Assembly: GCF_030704535.1 (NCBI RefSeq)
Contig: NC_081815.1
Span: 1,193,001-1,257,000, forward strand
Direction of reading: 5' to 3'
Source of the DNA: Vitis vinifera
Taxonomy: Eukaryota > Streptophyta > Magnoliopsida > Vitales > Vitaceae
Length of the DNA: 64,000 nucleotides
This document shows, piece by piece, positions 11,990 to 23,126 of this stretch. The notes under the pieces are model-generated. The model was not told the DNA's origin. It ran no database searches and saw only the letters and a program-made list of their open reading frames with translations. A program made the translations under genes and the position numbers. Position 1 is the first letter of the stretch. The number at the start of each line of letters is the position of its first letter.

Positions 11990-12714
11990 TATATCCCATT
12001 TGAGGTGGGCAAATTCTCGCCTTCTGTAATTCCTGTGTTGAACTCAACTAACTGTTTAGTTGGTCAGATTTTCTCTTTCTTGCTCTTTTGTCACGGTAGA
12101 TGTATTGAATACTATGGTCTTAGGAATGTTGTTACTTGTTATTTGGATGTACTCTAGTCTGCGGGTCGTGAAACATGTTCTTTTCTATTCTGAATTGGAA
12201 TATATATTAGTTTCTTCTCTACAGAAAAACATCTGTACCTTAGGTGTGGTAGGCATTGTTTATCGTCCTCCGTTCTGTTCACAGATATGAAGTCTTCCGT
12301 ATTTTTACTTTCGTTTTATTGGATTTGATGGCAAAATACCCTAGACTGCCTGCATTTAGAATGATCTTATGATCTAGAAATGGTAACCTGAGGCCATTGC
12401 ATTGACAAAATCAATAGGAAGCACAATGGAAATAGGTGTATGAATACCACTTTTGCAGAAAATCTGTAGTTCTGTTTCCGGTTCCCACCCAACAACCAAA
12501 CTTCTGATCCCTATCTAGGTCTCTTGACATGTTTTTTCAGCTGGATGCTTCTTGGTGAATGCATTCACACTACCCTTTCTTTGAAAGGGTCATGGGTGTT
12601 TACCAAATTGTCTCTTTTTTATTTATTTAATAATCGAGTAACCTTCCATAACATAGACCTTGAGACTCTCCATGGGAATCCAAATTTTTGGATGCTGATT
12701 GCATCCATCATAAT
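11990..12714 (+). repeat. AL downstream block, copy 2
   Basis: This matches 5236-5960 closely, with the same poly-pyrimidine stretches and the same short broken frames. It ends exactly where the copia LTR begins at 12715. The host sequence does not resume in register on the far side of the copia fragment. Confidence 0.75.
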
Positions 12715-12946
12715 TGTTGAATGACATGTCCTAAGAGCTGCTGACATGGAACTGAGTAGATTGAAGTGGAAGTAGTCAAATAAGTTGGTCATGTGGAAGA
12801 TTTAACTATTCCTTAGGAAGATTGGTTTGTTTCTATTTTTTTAGGAAGTATCTATAGGTAGCAGGTTTGTTGCTATTTTTTATGTTTTTCTCAACGTTCT
12901 GTTGCTTCCCGATAGTTTCTACACTTTGTTTCTATCAAAACCCACA
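12715..12946 (+). repeat. 5' LTR of the copia fragment
   Basis: It has TG...CA termini and is followed after three bases by the primer-binding site. No matching 3' LTR was found in the window, so the target duplication cannot be confirmed. Confidence 0.8.
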
Positions 12947-13021
12947 AATTGGTATCAGAGCCAAGTTCTTGAGTAACTTGTGAGGTGAGTGAGCCTAAAA
13001 AACCTACAAACAATATCCAGA

Positions 13022-13852
13022 ATGACCTTAGAAGCTTCATTGAATGCATTGACACCTCCAATGTTTGATGGAATAAATTATCAAGTGTGGGCTGTCCGTA
13101 TGGAAGCCTACCTTGATGCTAGTGATCTGTGGGAAGCTGTTAGTGAGGAATATGAAGTTCCTCCTTTGTCCGACAATCCAACTATAGCTCAGATAAAACT
13201 ACACAATGAGAGGAGGCAAAGGAAATCAAAGGTAAAAGCTAGTCTATTTGCAGTTGTCTCATCTACAATTTTCACCAGAATCATGACACTGAAGACAACA
13301 AATGAAATATGGAACTTCCTGAAGAAGGAATATGAAGGAAATGAACGAGTCAAAGGTATGCAAGTGTTGAACCTGATTAGAGAATTTGAGATGCAAAGGA
13401 TGAAAGAATCAGAAACAATCAAGGATTACTCAGACAAACTTCTTAGTATTGTTAACAAAGTAAGACTTCTTGGTGTTGACTTTTCTAATTCTAGAATAGT
13501 TCAGAAAATTTTTATAACAGTTTCTGAAAAGTTTGAGAATACAATATCATCTCTAGAAAACTCAAAAGATGTGTCAAGTATTACCTTGGCAGAGCTGTTG
13601 AATGCATTACAGGCTCAAGAACAAAGGAGGCTTATGAGACAAGAAGGATCTGTGGAGGGTGCATTTCAGGCCATATCTCAATACAAGAAAGAAATGCAAA
13701 GCAACAATAACAACAACAACAACACTCAAAAGTTTCCACCATGTCCTTACTATAAAAAATCCAATCATCCACAAAAAAGGTGTTGGTGGAGGCCGGATGT
13801 AAGATGTCATAGGTGTGATAAGCTAGGGCATGTGGAAAGGATATGCAAATAA
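13022..13852 (+). CDS. Copia Gag polyprotein segment
   Basis: This is the capsid precursor of the copia fragment. An open frame of about 276 residues from the ATG at 13022 (MTLEASLNAL) contains the Gag region of the UBN2 type (FDGINYQVWAVRMEAYL...) and ends in a CCHC zinc knuckle, CHRCDKLGHVERIC. An in-frame ATG at 12989 is an alternative start. A poly-Asn run (AAC/AAT) precedes the knuckle. A TAA at 13850-13852 ends the frame where a copia polyprotein should continue into protease, which reads in another frame. It is intact as Gag but belongs to a dead element. Confidence 0.82.
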   Translation: MTLEASLNALTPPMFDGINYQVWAVRMEAYLDASDLWEAVSEEYEVPPLSDNPTIAQIKLHNERRQRKSKVKASLFAVVSSTIFTRIMTLKTTNEIWNFLKKEYEGNERVKGMQVLNLIREFEMQRMKESETIKDYSDKLLSIVNKVRLLGVDFSNSRIVQKIFITVSEKFENTISSLENSKDVSSITLAELLNALQAQEQRRLMRQEGSVEGAFQAISQYKKEMQSNNNNNNNTQKFPPCPYYKKSNHPQKRCWWRPDVRCHRCDKLGHVERICK

Positions 13853-13864
13853 ATCTCAACAGTA

Positions 13865-15199
13865 GTAAGGAGAAGTCAAGATTGCTGTGGAAGAACTTCA
13901 AGATGAGCAACTGTTTGTGGTATCATGCTTTGCCACTAGCAGCTCCCTAGAAACTTGGCTTATAGACAGTGGTTGTACAAACCATATGACTTATGATCAA
14001 GGGTTCTTTAAGGAACTTGAAAAAATTGTTACTTCCAAAGTTAGAATTGGAAATGGAGCATATCTTGTAGTAAAAGGCAAAGGAACAGTGGCAATTGAAG
14101 GCCACACAGGTTTGAAATTAATCTCTAATGTCTTATATGTTCCTGAGATTAATTAAAATCTATTGAGTGTTGGTCAGCTGCTGGAAAAAGGCTATAAGGT
14201 GCTGTTTGAGGACAATCATTGCATGATTGTTGATGCACAAGGCAGAGAGGTATCTATAGTCCAAATGAAAGACAAAAGCTTTGCCTTGGATTTGATGCAA
14301 GAAGAGTAGGCTGCAATTCACAAAGAAGAAAGCAATACAATTCTTTGGCATAAGCATTTAGGGCACTTTCATCATACCACCCTTCTCTTTATGAAGAAGA
14401 ACGATCTTGGAGAAGGCTTGCCTGAATTAGAGGTGAAGCCTTTTACCTGTGTTGCCTGTCAGTACGGGAAACAAACAAGACTTCCTTTCCCACAAAACAA
14501 GGCATGGAGAGCTACTCAGAAGTTGCAGTTAGTACACACTGATGTGGGAGGACCTCAGAGAACACCATCACTAAATAGCAGTAAGTTCTATATTGCTTTC
14601 ATTGATGATCACACAAGAATGTGCTAGATTTATTTCATGAAATTTAAATCTGAAGTTGCTAACATCTTTTGGAGGTTTAAAGCTTGGGCTGAAAAATCAA
14701 AGTAAATGTAAAATGCAAGTGATCAGGTCTGATAATGGAATTGAATACACCTCGGAGAAATTTAACAAATTTTGTGAGGATGCAGACATTGAGCACCAAC
14801 TTACAACACCTTATACCCCTCACCAGAATGGAGTTGTTGAGAGGAAAAATAGAACACTTATGGAAATGACAAAGTGTTTGCTCCATGACAAAGGGTTGCC
14901 AAAGAAATTCTGGATTGAGGCTGCACATACATCAGTCTTTTTGCTGAATAGACTGCCAACAAAAGCTTTGCAACAAAAGACTCCATTTGAAGCATGGTAT
15001 GACTATAAACCAAGGCTGCAAAATTTAAAAACAGTTGGTTGTCTTTGTTTCTCTTATATTCCACATGTTAAGAGAGACAAATTGGATAAGAAAGCAGAAG
15101 CTGAGATCTTTGTAGGCTATAGCTTAATATCAAAGGCCTATAGAATCTACCTTCCAGAAAACAACAAAGTAATAGTTAGCAGAGATGATCTTATGATCT
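13865..15199 (+). pseudogene. Copia protease and integrase remnants
   Basis: After Gag the reading frame shifts. Protease is visible at about 13887-14156 (WLIDSGCTNHMT, the DSG catalytic motif). The GAG-pre-integrase and integrase N-terminal zinc region (LWHKHLGH...CVACQYGKQ) follows at about 14160-14627, interrupted by in-frame stops, then a shift into the catalytic core at 14656-15199. The integrase triad can be followed as HTDVGGP, RSDNGIEY and NGVVERKNR. Sequence identity to host DNA begins at 15199. At least three stops and two frameshifts show long inactivity. Confidence 0.85.
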
Positions 15200-15960
15200 G
15201 ATGGCAAAATACCCTAGAGTGCCTGCATTTAGAATGATCTTATGATCTAGAAATGGTAACCTGAAGCCATTGCATTGACAAAATCAATAGGAAGCACAAT
15301 GGAAATAGGTGTATGAATACCACTTTTGCAGAGAATCTATAGTTCTGTTTCCAGTTCCCACCCAACAACCAAACTTCTGATCCCTCTCTAGGTCTCTTGA
15401 CACGTTTTTTCAGCTGGATGCTTCTTGGTGAATGCATTCACACTACCCTTTCTTCGAAAGGGTCATGGGTGTTTACCAAATTGTCTCTTTTTTTATTTTT
15501 TATTTAATACATAGACCTTGAGACTCTCGAATCCAAATCTTTGGATGCTGATTGCATCCGTCATAACCAACATCGGATAATCCACGGAATTCAATCAGTT
15601 GCAGGAATTAAACACTGGATCCAATCCACATTCAGCAGGGTGTTCACCTAACATTTGACCCAAAACCCAACTCCATAATCTCACAGATTGAGAACAAATT
15701 CTATTGTTATCACATGTATACGCATCATTGTTGTTATGGATAGCCCTCATATTGGGGTTTTGATTATAATTAGATGGTTTAGTAGGGTATTATACATGCG
15801 GTGAAGGACTTATTACTTTCTTTGGTCAGCTGGAAAAAAGCAGAGTGGGGTTGATGGTGGCTACTTTTTCTGATGTCTGGTAGATGGTGATGGTCGAGTC
15901 AATGCACTAAGAAAAAGGAGGTCCAAGTCATGTAAAGCATTCATGTTTATAAATCCTCTG
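15199..15960 (+). repeat. AL downstream block, third partial copy
   Basis: It starts at GATGGCAAAATACC, equal to 12325 and 5569, and continues past the point where the copia fragment interrupted the previous block, through to about 15960 (equal to about 6330). It therefore overlaps 12325-12714, which lies before the copia fragment. Confidence 0.85.
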
Positions 15961-17203
15961 GAAGCTTAGAATTAAAAAATCCGATTCAGTGGTTGTTATG
16001 AGTCTTATGACCATTAAAAAATAAAAAATAAGGTGTCATGGAGACACATCTCTGGCATGCTACAAACATGTTCTTCATGCCATGCTCTACCTTTGGAATA
16101 TCAATTGGGAAAAAACATATGTCTCATACCACGTTTTACAAATATTTTTATTTTTCAGTAGTTTACCATTGATGAAATACTGCTTCATAATTGAGGGAAT
16201 TTTTTTTTAAAGTGATTTATTTTAATATCGATTCTATAGATATGCATTTAGGTTTTTTATTTTTATTTTTTCAAAGTGATTCTTCATCACAGCAATTTGC
16301 CCAATTTTTCAGTAAACTTTTATGAATGCTATGCTTTGTTAATAGTTTGAAGTAAAGAAAAGACTGAGGAAAAAAAAAAGTAAAAAAACTTTAAAATATT
16401 ATTTTTTTTTTCAGAAAGTTAAATTGTCAATGAATATATTTTCATCAAACTTTTTTCATATCTTTTTAAAGAAAAATAGAGAAAGTTTTTAATGTTTCTT
16501 TTTCTTTTTTTAGAATTTTTTATTTATAGTATTTAAATACAAAAAAAAAAAATTCTTAATATTTTCATTCATTTTTTTAGTATTTTTCAAGAATCAAAAC
16601 TAACTTAAAGATTCTATATGAATTCCATAAATAGAATTCCTTATTGTTTTCACAATTTAATACGCTTGAAAAATGGATGCAGATATCACTAGGATTTCTT
16701 TATAATAATTGTTCTTAAATATGTTACTTTTCTCTGTAAATCAGGTATGGTAGAGATTTTTTAAGGGAAAAATAAATGCATAAATGAATATATATTTATG
16801 AATTCTTTTCACATATTATACCCACCAATGCCCTAAAATCCTTAGGGTTTCTTTTTAAGGTTTGTAACATGAAGCCCATCATTTTAGTCTTAATGTCTGC
16901 TAGTTGTTTACAAACATAAAATTTGACACATAGGAAATCTTAAAATTGACAGTTTTATAAAAATAACTAACCCAAAATACCATTTTTATATCCAATAATA
17001 TCTAATGGGATTCTACATAGATTTCATCAAGTCTCCTACATTCAATAATACATGTCCTTTTTGTAAGCTAAAATAGCAAAAGTAGCTTCCGACCTTCTTC
17101 CATTCAATGAAGCTAATCTTTTCTATCCACAACCCCTGCTTTTCTCCTTTTCCACAAAGACTAGACCATGGAAGTTGTCTCGCAGCCCTCATTTACCCTG
17201 GCC
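15961..17203 (+). other. AT-rich region upstream of PAL copy 2
   Basis: No coding signal. Similarity to PAL copy 1 resumes only at about 17140. The place matching the AC-II element of copy 1 reads CCACAACCCC instead of ACCAACC. ACCCACC at about 16823 is a weak AC-like match. Confidence 0.55.
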
Positions 17204-17210
17204 TATAAAT
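17204..17210 (+). promoter_or_regulatory. TATA box of PAL copy 2
   Basis: TATAAATA lies 102 bp before the start codon, the same spacing as in copy 1. The ATG at 17213 is only a few bases downstream and should lie before the transcription start. Confidence 0.72.
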
Positions 17211-17305
17211 AGATGCCACTCATCCCATTCAACCCATCAACCCATCTGCAATCCACACACACCTCTCCAGCTCTCCTCTCTCCGCTAGAGTTGTTTTTGG
17301 ACTCA

Positions 17306-19606
17306 ATGTCTATGTCTATCAATGGTGTTTCTCCTTCATTTCAGAGCTTTCGGCCTCCCACTCTCCCTCTACCTGTAGAGGAAGAGAACCCCTTCTCCAT
17401 ATTGGGGGAGTCTCGTCATGTACTGGCTCCACCGCACTGGAAGAAGGCTGCTGAGGCCCTACAGTGTGGTCATTTTGATGAGGTGTGCGCCATGGTGTCG
17501 CAGTTTGCACATGCGCAAACTGTGGATATTCAGGGCACGGCTCTCACAGTGGCCCAGGTCACTGCTCTTGCACGTGGGGATCATGTTAGGGTCGCTCTCG
17601 ATGAGGCGGTGGCCCGAGGCCGCGTGACGAGGAGTGCTGATTGGGTGGCTGAGAACATCTCTCGGGGCACGGACACGTACGGGGTGACTACTGGCTTCGG
17701 TGCCACTTCCCATCGGCGGACCAACAAGACCGCTGACCTTCAGACCGAGCTGATTCGGTTTCTCAACGCTGGAGTGATCGGGAAGGAGACTCTTCCGGCG
17801 AGTTTTTCCAAGGCTGCTATGCTTGTCCGAGCGAATACTCTGATGCAAGGGTATTCGGGTATTCGGTGGGAGATACTTGAGGCCATGGCCAAGCTGATAA
17901 ACCTCAATTTGATCCCTAAACTGCCTTTGAGGGGGACCATCACTGCTTCTGGGGACCTTGTGCCCTTATCTTATATTGCTGGAGTATTAACTGGGAGGCA
18001 TAATTCCAAGGTTGTGACGCCTGAGGGGGAAGAAATCACGGCCATGGAAGCTCTGAAGAGAGCTGGCATTGAAGCCCCTTTTCAGCTGCAGGCGAAGGAA
18101 GGTCTGGCTCTTGTGAATGGGACTGCTGTTGGGTCAGCGGTGGCCGCAACGGTTTGTTTTGATGCCAACATCTTGGGGCTCCTTGCGGAGGTTCTGTCTG
18201 CCTTGTTCTGTGAAGTGATGAATGGCAAGCCTGAGTTTACGGATCCATTGACTCATGAGCTGAAACACCATCCTGGCCAGATTGAATCAGCTGCTATAAT
18301 GGAATTTCTTCTTGATGAAAGTGACTACATGAAAGCAGCAAAGCTTCGTCAAGAGAAGGATGTGTTGATGAAGCCTAAACAAGACCGGTATGCGCTCAGA
18401 ACTTCTCCCCAGTGGCTGGGGCCTCAGATTGAGGTGATTCGCATGGCAACACATGCAATTGAGAGGGAAATCAATTCTGTCAACGACAACCCTTTGATCG
18501 ATGTCTCTCGGGACCTTGCTCTTCATGGAGGGAACTTCCAAGGGACCCCTATTGGTGTTTCCATGGACAATCTCCGGATTGCCATTGCAGCAATTGGGAA
18601 GCTCATGTTTGCTCAATTCTCGGAACTGGTCTGTGACTATTATAATGGTGGGTTGCCTTCCAATTTGAGTGGCGGTCCCAACCCGAGCTTGGACTATGGC
18701 TTCAAAGGTGCTGAGATAGCCATGGCTGCCTACTGCTCCGAGCTTCAGTACCTGGCGAACCCGGTCACAACACACGTGCAGAGCGCTGAACAACACAATC
18801 AGGATGTGAATTCTCTGGGATTAATCTCTGCAAGGAAGAGTGCTGAAGCAGTGGAGATCCTAAAGCTCATGTCTGCAACTTACATGGTGGCACTTTGCCA
18901 GGCAGTTGACCTGAGACACCTAGAAGAAAACATGAGGGAAGTAGTGAAACATCTCATCACCCAAGTAGCAAGAAAAACCCTTTACACAGATGAAGATGGG
19001 ACGCTGCTAGAATCTCGTTTCTGCGAGAAAGAACTCCAGCAGGTCGTCGAAAACTTGCCAGTCTTCTCCTATATCGACGATCCCACTAATCCTTCATACA
19101 CTTTTTTGCCTCAACTCCGAGATGTACTAGTTGAAAGAGCTCTCAAAGACCCCAAATCCACCGACTCTGCGGGCTATTCCATTTTCAAGCGCATCCCCAT
19201 ATTTCAAGAGGAGCTGAAGGAGAGACTGATTGAGGAGATATCAAAAGCAAGAGAAAGGTTTGATAATGGAGATTTCCCAATACCGAACAGAATCAAGAAA
19301 TGCAGGACTTACCCCATATACGGATTTGTGAGGAAAGAAGTGGGAACCAAGCTCCTTAGTGGTGAAAACAAGGTGAGTCCCGGAGAGGATATAGAGAAGG
19401 TTTATGAGGCGATCAATGATGGGAAGTTGGGAGATGTGCTGATGAAGTGCTTGTCATTTTGGAGAGGCACGTCGGGGCCTTTCACGCCGAGGCCTAGTGG
19501 GTTGTCTTCTCCGGCGCAGTTTAATCCGGAGTATTGGGGTTGGTTTGAGAAGCTGAGGTCTCCTTCTTCAGCTTCGAATGGGAGAGTGAATTGGGACCAG
19601 CTCTAA
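17306..19606 (+). CDS. PAL: Phenylalanine ammonia-lyase, intronless (copy 2)
   Basis: Same enzyme as copy 1: 766 residues, no intron, identical MIO triad (Ala214-Ser215-Gly216), Tyr125 and Phe152. By eye nine residues differ: Gly to Ala in DEVC(G/A)MV; Glu-Ala to Ala-Val in the DE..ARGR stretch; Val to Ile in NGDFP(V/I)PN; and five in the near-C-terminal LGD(M/V)LMKCL(A/S)FW region, where KGKPG becomes RGTSG. The stop is TAA rather than TGA. An upstream in-frame ATG at 17213 would add 31 residues, but it is next to the TATA box and is not conserved in copy 1. All active-site residues are kept, so it should be functional. Confidence 0.97.
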   Translation: MSMSINGVSPSFQSFRPPTLPLPVEEENPFSILGESRHVLAPPHWKKAAEALQCGHFDEVCAMVSQFAHAQTVDIQGTALTVAQVTALARGDHVRVALDEAVARGRVTRSADWVAENISRGTDTYGVTTGFGATSHRRTNKTADLQTELIRFLNAGVIGKETLPASFSKAAMLVRANTLMQGYSGIRWEILEAMAKLINLNLIPKLPLRGTITASGDLVPLSYIAGVLTGRHNSKVVTPEGEEITAMEALKRAGIEAPFQLQAKEGLALVNGTAVGSAVAATVCFDANILGLLAEVLSALFCEVMNGKPEFTDPLTHELKHHPGQIESAAIMEFLLDESDYMKAAKLRQEKDVLMKPKQDRYALRTSPQWLGPQIEVIRMATHAIEREINSVNDNPLIDVSRDLALHGGNFQGTPIGVSMDNLRIAIAAIGKLMFAQFSELVCDYYNGGLPSNLSGGPNPSLDYGFKGAEIAMAAYCSELQYLANPVTTHVQSAEQHNQDVNSLGLISARKSAEAVEILKLMSATYMVALCQAVDLRHLEENMREVVKHLITQVARKTLYTDEDGTLLESRFCEKELQQVVENLPVFSYIDDPTNPSYTFLPQLRDVLVERALKDPKSTDSAGYSIFKRIPIFQEELKERLIEEISKARERFDNGDFPIPNRIKKCRTYPIYGFVRKEVGTKLLSGENKVSPGEDIEKVYEAINDGKLGDVLMKCLSFWRGTSGPFTPRPSGLSSPAQFNPEYWGWFEKLRSPSSASNGRVNWDQL

Positions 19607-20882
19607 TGTAGAAGGAAGGAAAAGGCATTAATTAGGAACATGACCGTAACAATTATAATGTTTGTTTGTATGTTTTTATTGTTGTTTTGTACTAGAATTT
19701 TGATTCCAGATTAAATAAAATCCAATTACAACAAACGATAAGGATTGCTTCAAAAATCTAAATGATCATACGACCTTGGTTGTCTTGGTCCCACCTCTAG
19801 TCCAAAGAAAATATCTAGAAAGAATGATGCTCTTTCTGAATAGTCTTTCCCAAGTTGAGATGGTAAGACATTTCTTTAAAATTTTCAGTTTTTAAAGTAC
19901 TCTTCCAATTGTATACGGGTCTGCGGACATTGAGAAACAAGTATTCATATGTGATGAGGTTGAAACGTATCATTTAAACACCTTGGTTTTAAAAAATTTG
20001 AAATAAATACAAAAGGAAAAGATAAAGTGGAAAAGTAGAAAAAATAAAATAAAAATAATCTTCGTTTAATTTTTGAAAAATATCAAGAAGAAAAATATAA
20101 AATAATTTTATGATGTTTGATTTCTACAAAAATTTCTCATGTTCAGCTTCCATGAAAAATAAAAAATAAAAAAATTAAATATAATTACAATTTTTTAAAA
20201 ATGGATATATTTTAAGTTATTTAATTTTTATGTAAAAACTTTAAATAAATAAAATGAATTTAAAATAAAATATAAAATTTATTTATATTCTTTCAGAAAA
20301 CAACTCTTTCACTCACTCTCTTAAAAAAGAGCTCTCTGGCATTCATAGCCTGTGCATATAATTTGCTTCTTTTATAGGTTGAAAAAACAATTTATATTCT
20401 TTATATTTTCACATATAGATGAATTTGAATCTCTCCCTCTCTCGGGAAAATTTATAGTACTGCTGCATAGCAGGGTATCCCAGCCGTTGGATCTTATATG
20501 TACACAATCATTTCCATCATTATATTTAGTTGAAAAAATAGTTAAGAATGTATGAATATTTTAAAGCACAACAAATTGGAAGTCCTTTCTCAAGGTAAGA
20601 AAAGAATTCAATATTTGCGAAGTACCCGGACTCATGGTAATCTTTCATACAAACTCTTTGTTGGGAGGAATATAATTTTTTTTTTTTTTGGTCCTCTCTC
20701 AGCTTATAAAATCTAAATATCCTTCAAACAATAATTAAGAGGGTTATTACCATAAACAATGGTTGATGATTGTTTTTATTTGCAAAGACATCACACAGTC
20801 CATAGGGGACAGGACACTCGGACACGAAACAACACACAAACCGGAAAATAATGGCCCCTTGTTCACAACAATTGCTTGCCGC
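19607..20882. other. PAL copy 2 3' flank and AT-rich spacer
   Basis: The first 140 bp are probable PAL 3' UTR. A stretch at about 19992-20150 (AAATAAATACAAAAGG...TCAAGAAG) recurs at 24938-25090 beside the PAL fragment, which shows that the fragment came from a PAL locus with this 3' flank. The rest is AT-rich with no gene seen. Confidence 0.55.
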
Positions 20883-23126
20883 TTACCTGTTCCTGAAGCA
20901 ATATATGATAGCTTTTCCCACTTTGCACACACACCATAAGAGGAAGCGGATAATGTGAACCAACACAACAAAGGCAAGCAGAACTAACCACACCTCCAAT
21001 GAAACCTTAACCACGGAAGTGACATTTTGTATGGCTTCGGTGTCATTATTTGTGGGTGACATGGCTTCGGTGTCATTATTTGTGGGTGACATGGCTTCAG
21101 TGTTGACATATCTGGGTGCAATGGCCAGTATAGAAATCATGTAGGTGAGAGCCATGGATGTCAATGCTATCCACATGATAATCATTAGAAGCCACATCAA
21201 GATCCTTCTCTTCACGAAAGGTACCCCACTCACAACCAGAAACACTATGCTTAGCGAAGCAACGAAGGACACCGCGTTGAATGCCATGAACAGTGGGTAA
21301 TCGTCAGGATGGTTGTGGGCCATTATGGAGGTTCCAGCTAACATCTTCTTACCATTACCGGCCTCTTTTTCTTCACCCCAAACACCACCGGGAGGATTAA
21401 CTGCAGCTTGGAAAGCCATTCCTGCGATCAACGTTGCAGCTACCATCAAGGCGTCACGTTTCTTCATCGTCCATTCTTTCTTATTTTCATGTATTTTCTT
21501 CTCACGGCCTCGCAAGGGTGTCGATGTTTTTGCTTCTGTGGGAACTGCAGCTGGTGGTGGTGGTGGTGGATATAATTGGGGGTTCTCAATCACCATGGTT
21601 ATACCACTTTCTCCCATCAATTGGTGACCTTTGCCTGGTAACGCAGGTATGTTTCTGGAACTTAAAGCTCCAGCTTTAACCAGAGATTCCCGAATTTCCA
21701 TTCCTTTCAAGTCCCTCGGCGTATGTTGTATGATATCTAAGGCTGTGAAGCCATTTCCATTCACTGCATTTACTTCCATTTCAGGTCTCTCCACCAGATA
21801 TTTTGCTGTCTGCATAGATTTATTTGAAAAGCATTTATGAACCAAATTCCTGCTTAGTTGTTTTAGCACAATTAGTATTTTAAAGCTAAATTTTATTTTA
21901 GATATTTTGTCTTAATACAAAAATGGAAAAAAGTAATTTAACTTTTATCATAAATTTGAAATCTGATGACGCATGTGCCATTATTCTTATTTAGATTTCT
22001 AACCAACTTATGATTAAAGAAACGTATTTTATCTCATTTTGAACGGTAGAAAATTTAAAAGAAAGTACTAGAAAAAAGAAAAAAGAGATAATAAAAATGA
22101 AAAAAAATAAAATATGAATTCTATGTGAGAAAACAGAGAGTAAAAACAAAAACAAAATTGAAGTATGATGATAAAATAAAAAAATAAAAAAAAAACCATT
22201 GAAAAAGTTCGGCAATTAGATCGGTCAGTCAACCAGTTTGATGCCCAATAGAACAAACCAAAAAGTTAAGTCTATCCACTTCATGTCTCAGGATGGCTCA
22301 AATATTTGTTTTAATATTTATAAAATTATTTTTTAAAATAATTCCAAATAATTAAAATATGTTATTAGCAAATATCTGTTTTCTTAACAAGTTTTGAAAG
22401 AACTCTTATATGAAAAACTGCTTTTAAAAACAATCCCCAAAGTTTAAATTTGTAATCAATCTTCTTTGTCTTATCTTCACTGCGAATCTAAGAATGTAAG
22501 ATTTTTACCTCATACTGTTTCAAGGCTGTAGCGGTATGTAAAACTGTGTTGCCATAATCATCTTTGGAATTCACAAACTCCACCTCTCCTGCCAATTCAA
22601 CTAACAGCTTCAGCGCTCCTAAACGGTTTTGTTTCACAGCGGAATGCAGAATGGTCTCGCCTTGATCCAATTTGTACCGAGTCACTTGTGGTCGGGCCCC
22701 AACCAGCATCCTTGTGACCTCAACTTCGCCTTTCATTACCGCCAGATGGAGGGGCATTCTTCCATCTTCATCACGGATGAGACAAGCGTCAGGATTGGAG
22801 GACAGCAGTATGTTAACCATCTCAACATAGCCATTGGCAGAAGCCAAGTGTAGAGGCGAACGCCCCCGCAAATCCAGCGCCCTGGTCATGTCTGGTTTGT
22901 GAGTAAGAAGATAGCTTGCGAAGTCGAGGTGACCGAGCATGGCGGCTACGTGGAGTGGAGTCTCATTAAAGCATGTGACTGCAGCTCGAGCAAGAGTGAG
23001 TGGGTCTTTTGCGATCAACCGCTTCAAGGAATTCACACTTCCGGTTACTGATGCTTCATACAGCCTTCTCTCTCTCCCCTCTACGCTCTCGTCATCTTTT
23101 GCTATTTTCTCATATTTCCTTTCCAT
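20883..23126 (-). CDS. Ankyrin-repeat/PGG-domain membrane protein (BDA1/ACD6-like), intact
   Basis: Two exons on the minus strand, 23126-22509 and 21809-20883, join in frame at GAG|ACA with GT-AG ends and give 514 residues. Residues of about 20-250 hold five or six ankyrin repeats (ETPLHVAAMLGHLDFA, RSPLHLASANGYVEMV, RMPLHLAVMKGEVEV, ETILHSAVKQNRLGA, NTVLHTATALKQYE). A proline-rich linker follows, then the PGG domain (PPGGVW at about 345) with about four hydrophobic segments. Relatives such as Arabidopsis BDA1 and ACD6 are plasma-membrane proteins in immune signalling; that role is inferred here. The start MERKY was chosen because paralogues begin MDRKF or MERKF; an in-frame ATG at 23171 would add 15 residues. 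The loop between the third and fourth hydrophobic segments carries a 10-residue tandem duplication. It is the only undamaged member of the array. Confidence 0.92.
21031..21090 (-). repeat. Two identical tandem 30-bp units in the ankyrin/PGG gene
   Basis: Units at 21031-21060 and 21061-21090 are identical, and a third partial unit starts at 21091. The repeat stays in frame and encodes TEAMSPTNND twice, then TEA. It lies in the loop before the last membrane segment. The related fragment at 62.8 kb has one equivalent (SEATS). Confidence 0.9.

Larger units (their letters stand above)
12715..15199 (+). mobile_element. 5' half of a Ty1-copia retrotransposon
   Basis: It begins with a 232-bp LTR (12715-12946, TGTTGAATG...AACCCACA). 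A tRNA-iMet-type primer-binding site, TGGTATCAGAGCC, lies at 12950-12962. Then follow gag, protease and integrase coding regions. It stops inside the integrase/reverse-transcriptase linker (about VIVSRD). Reverse transcriptase, RNase H and the 3' LTR are absent. It joins directly to a repeated host block, so it is a rearranged remnant and cannot move. Confidence 0.92.
10131..19750 (+). repeat. Second copy of the AL(3' half)-PAL tandem duplication
   Basis: From about 10131 the sequence repeats 3724-10040 in the same order: AL intron end, AL last two exons, AL downstream region, PAL, PAL 3' end. It was later expanded by a solo LTR (10845-11580), a copia fragment (12715-15199) and a second copy of part of the AL downstream block (15199-15960). 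The 6421-7424 portion has no recognisable counterpart. Confidence 0.85.

Noticed and set aside
17213..17305. Upstream ATG that would lengthen PAL copy 2 by 31 residues
   Set aside because: It is a few bases from the TATA box and copy 1 has no equivalent.
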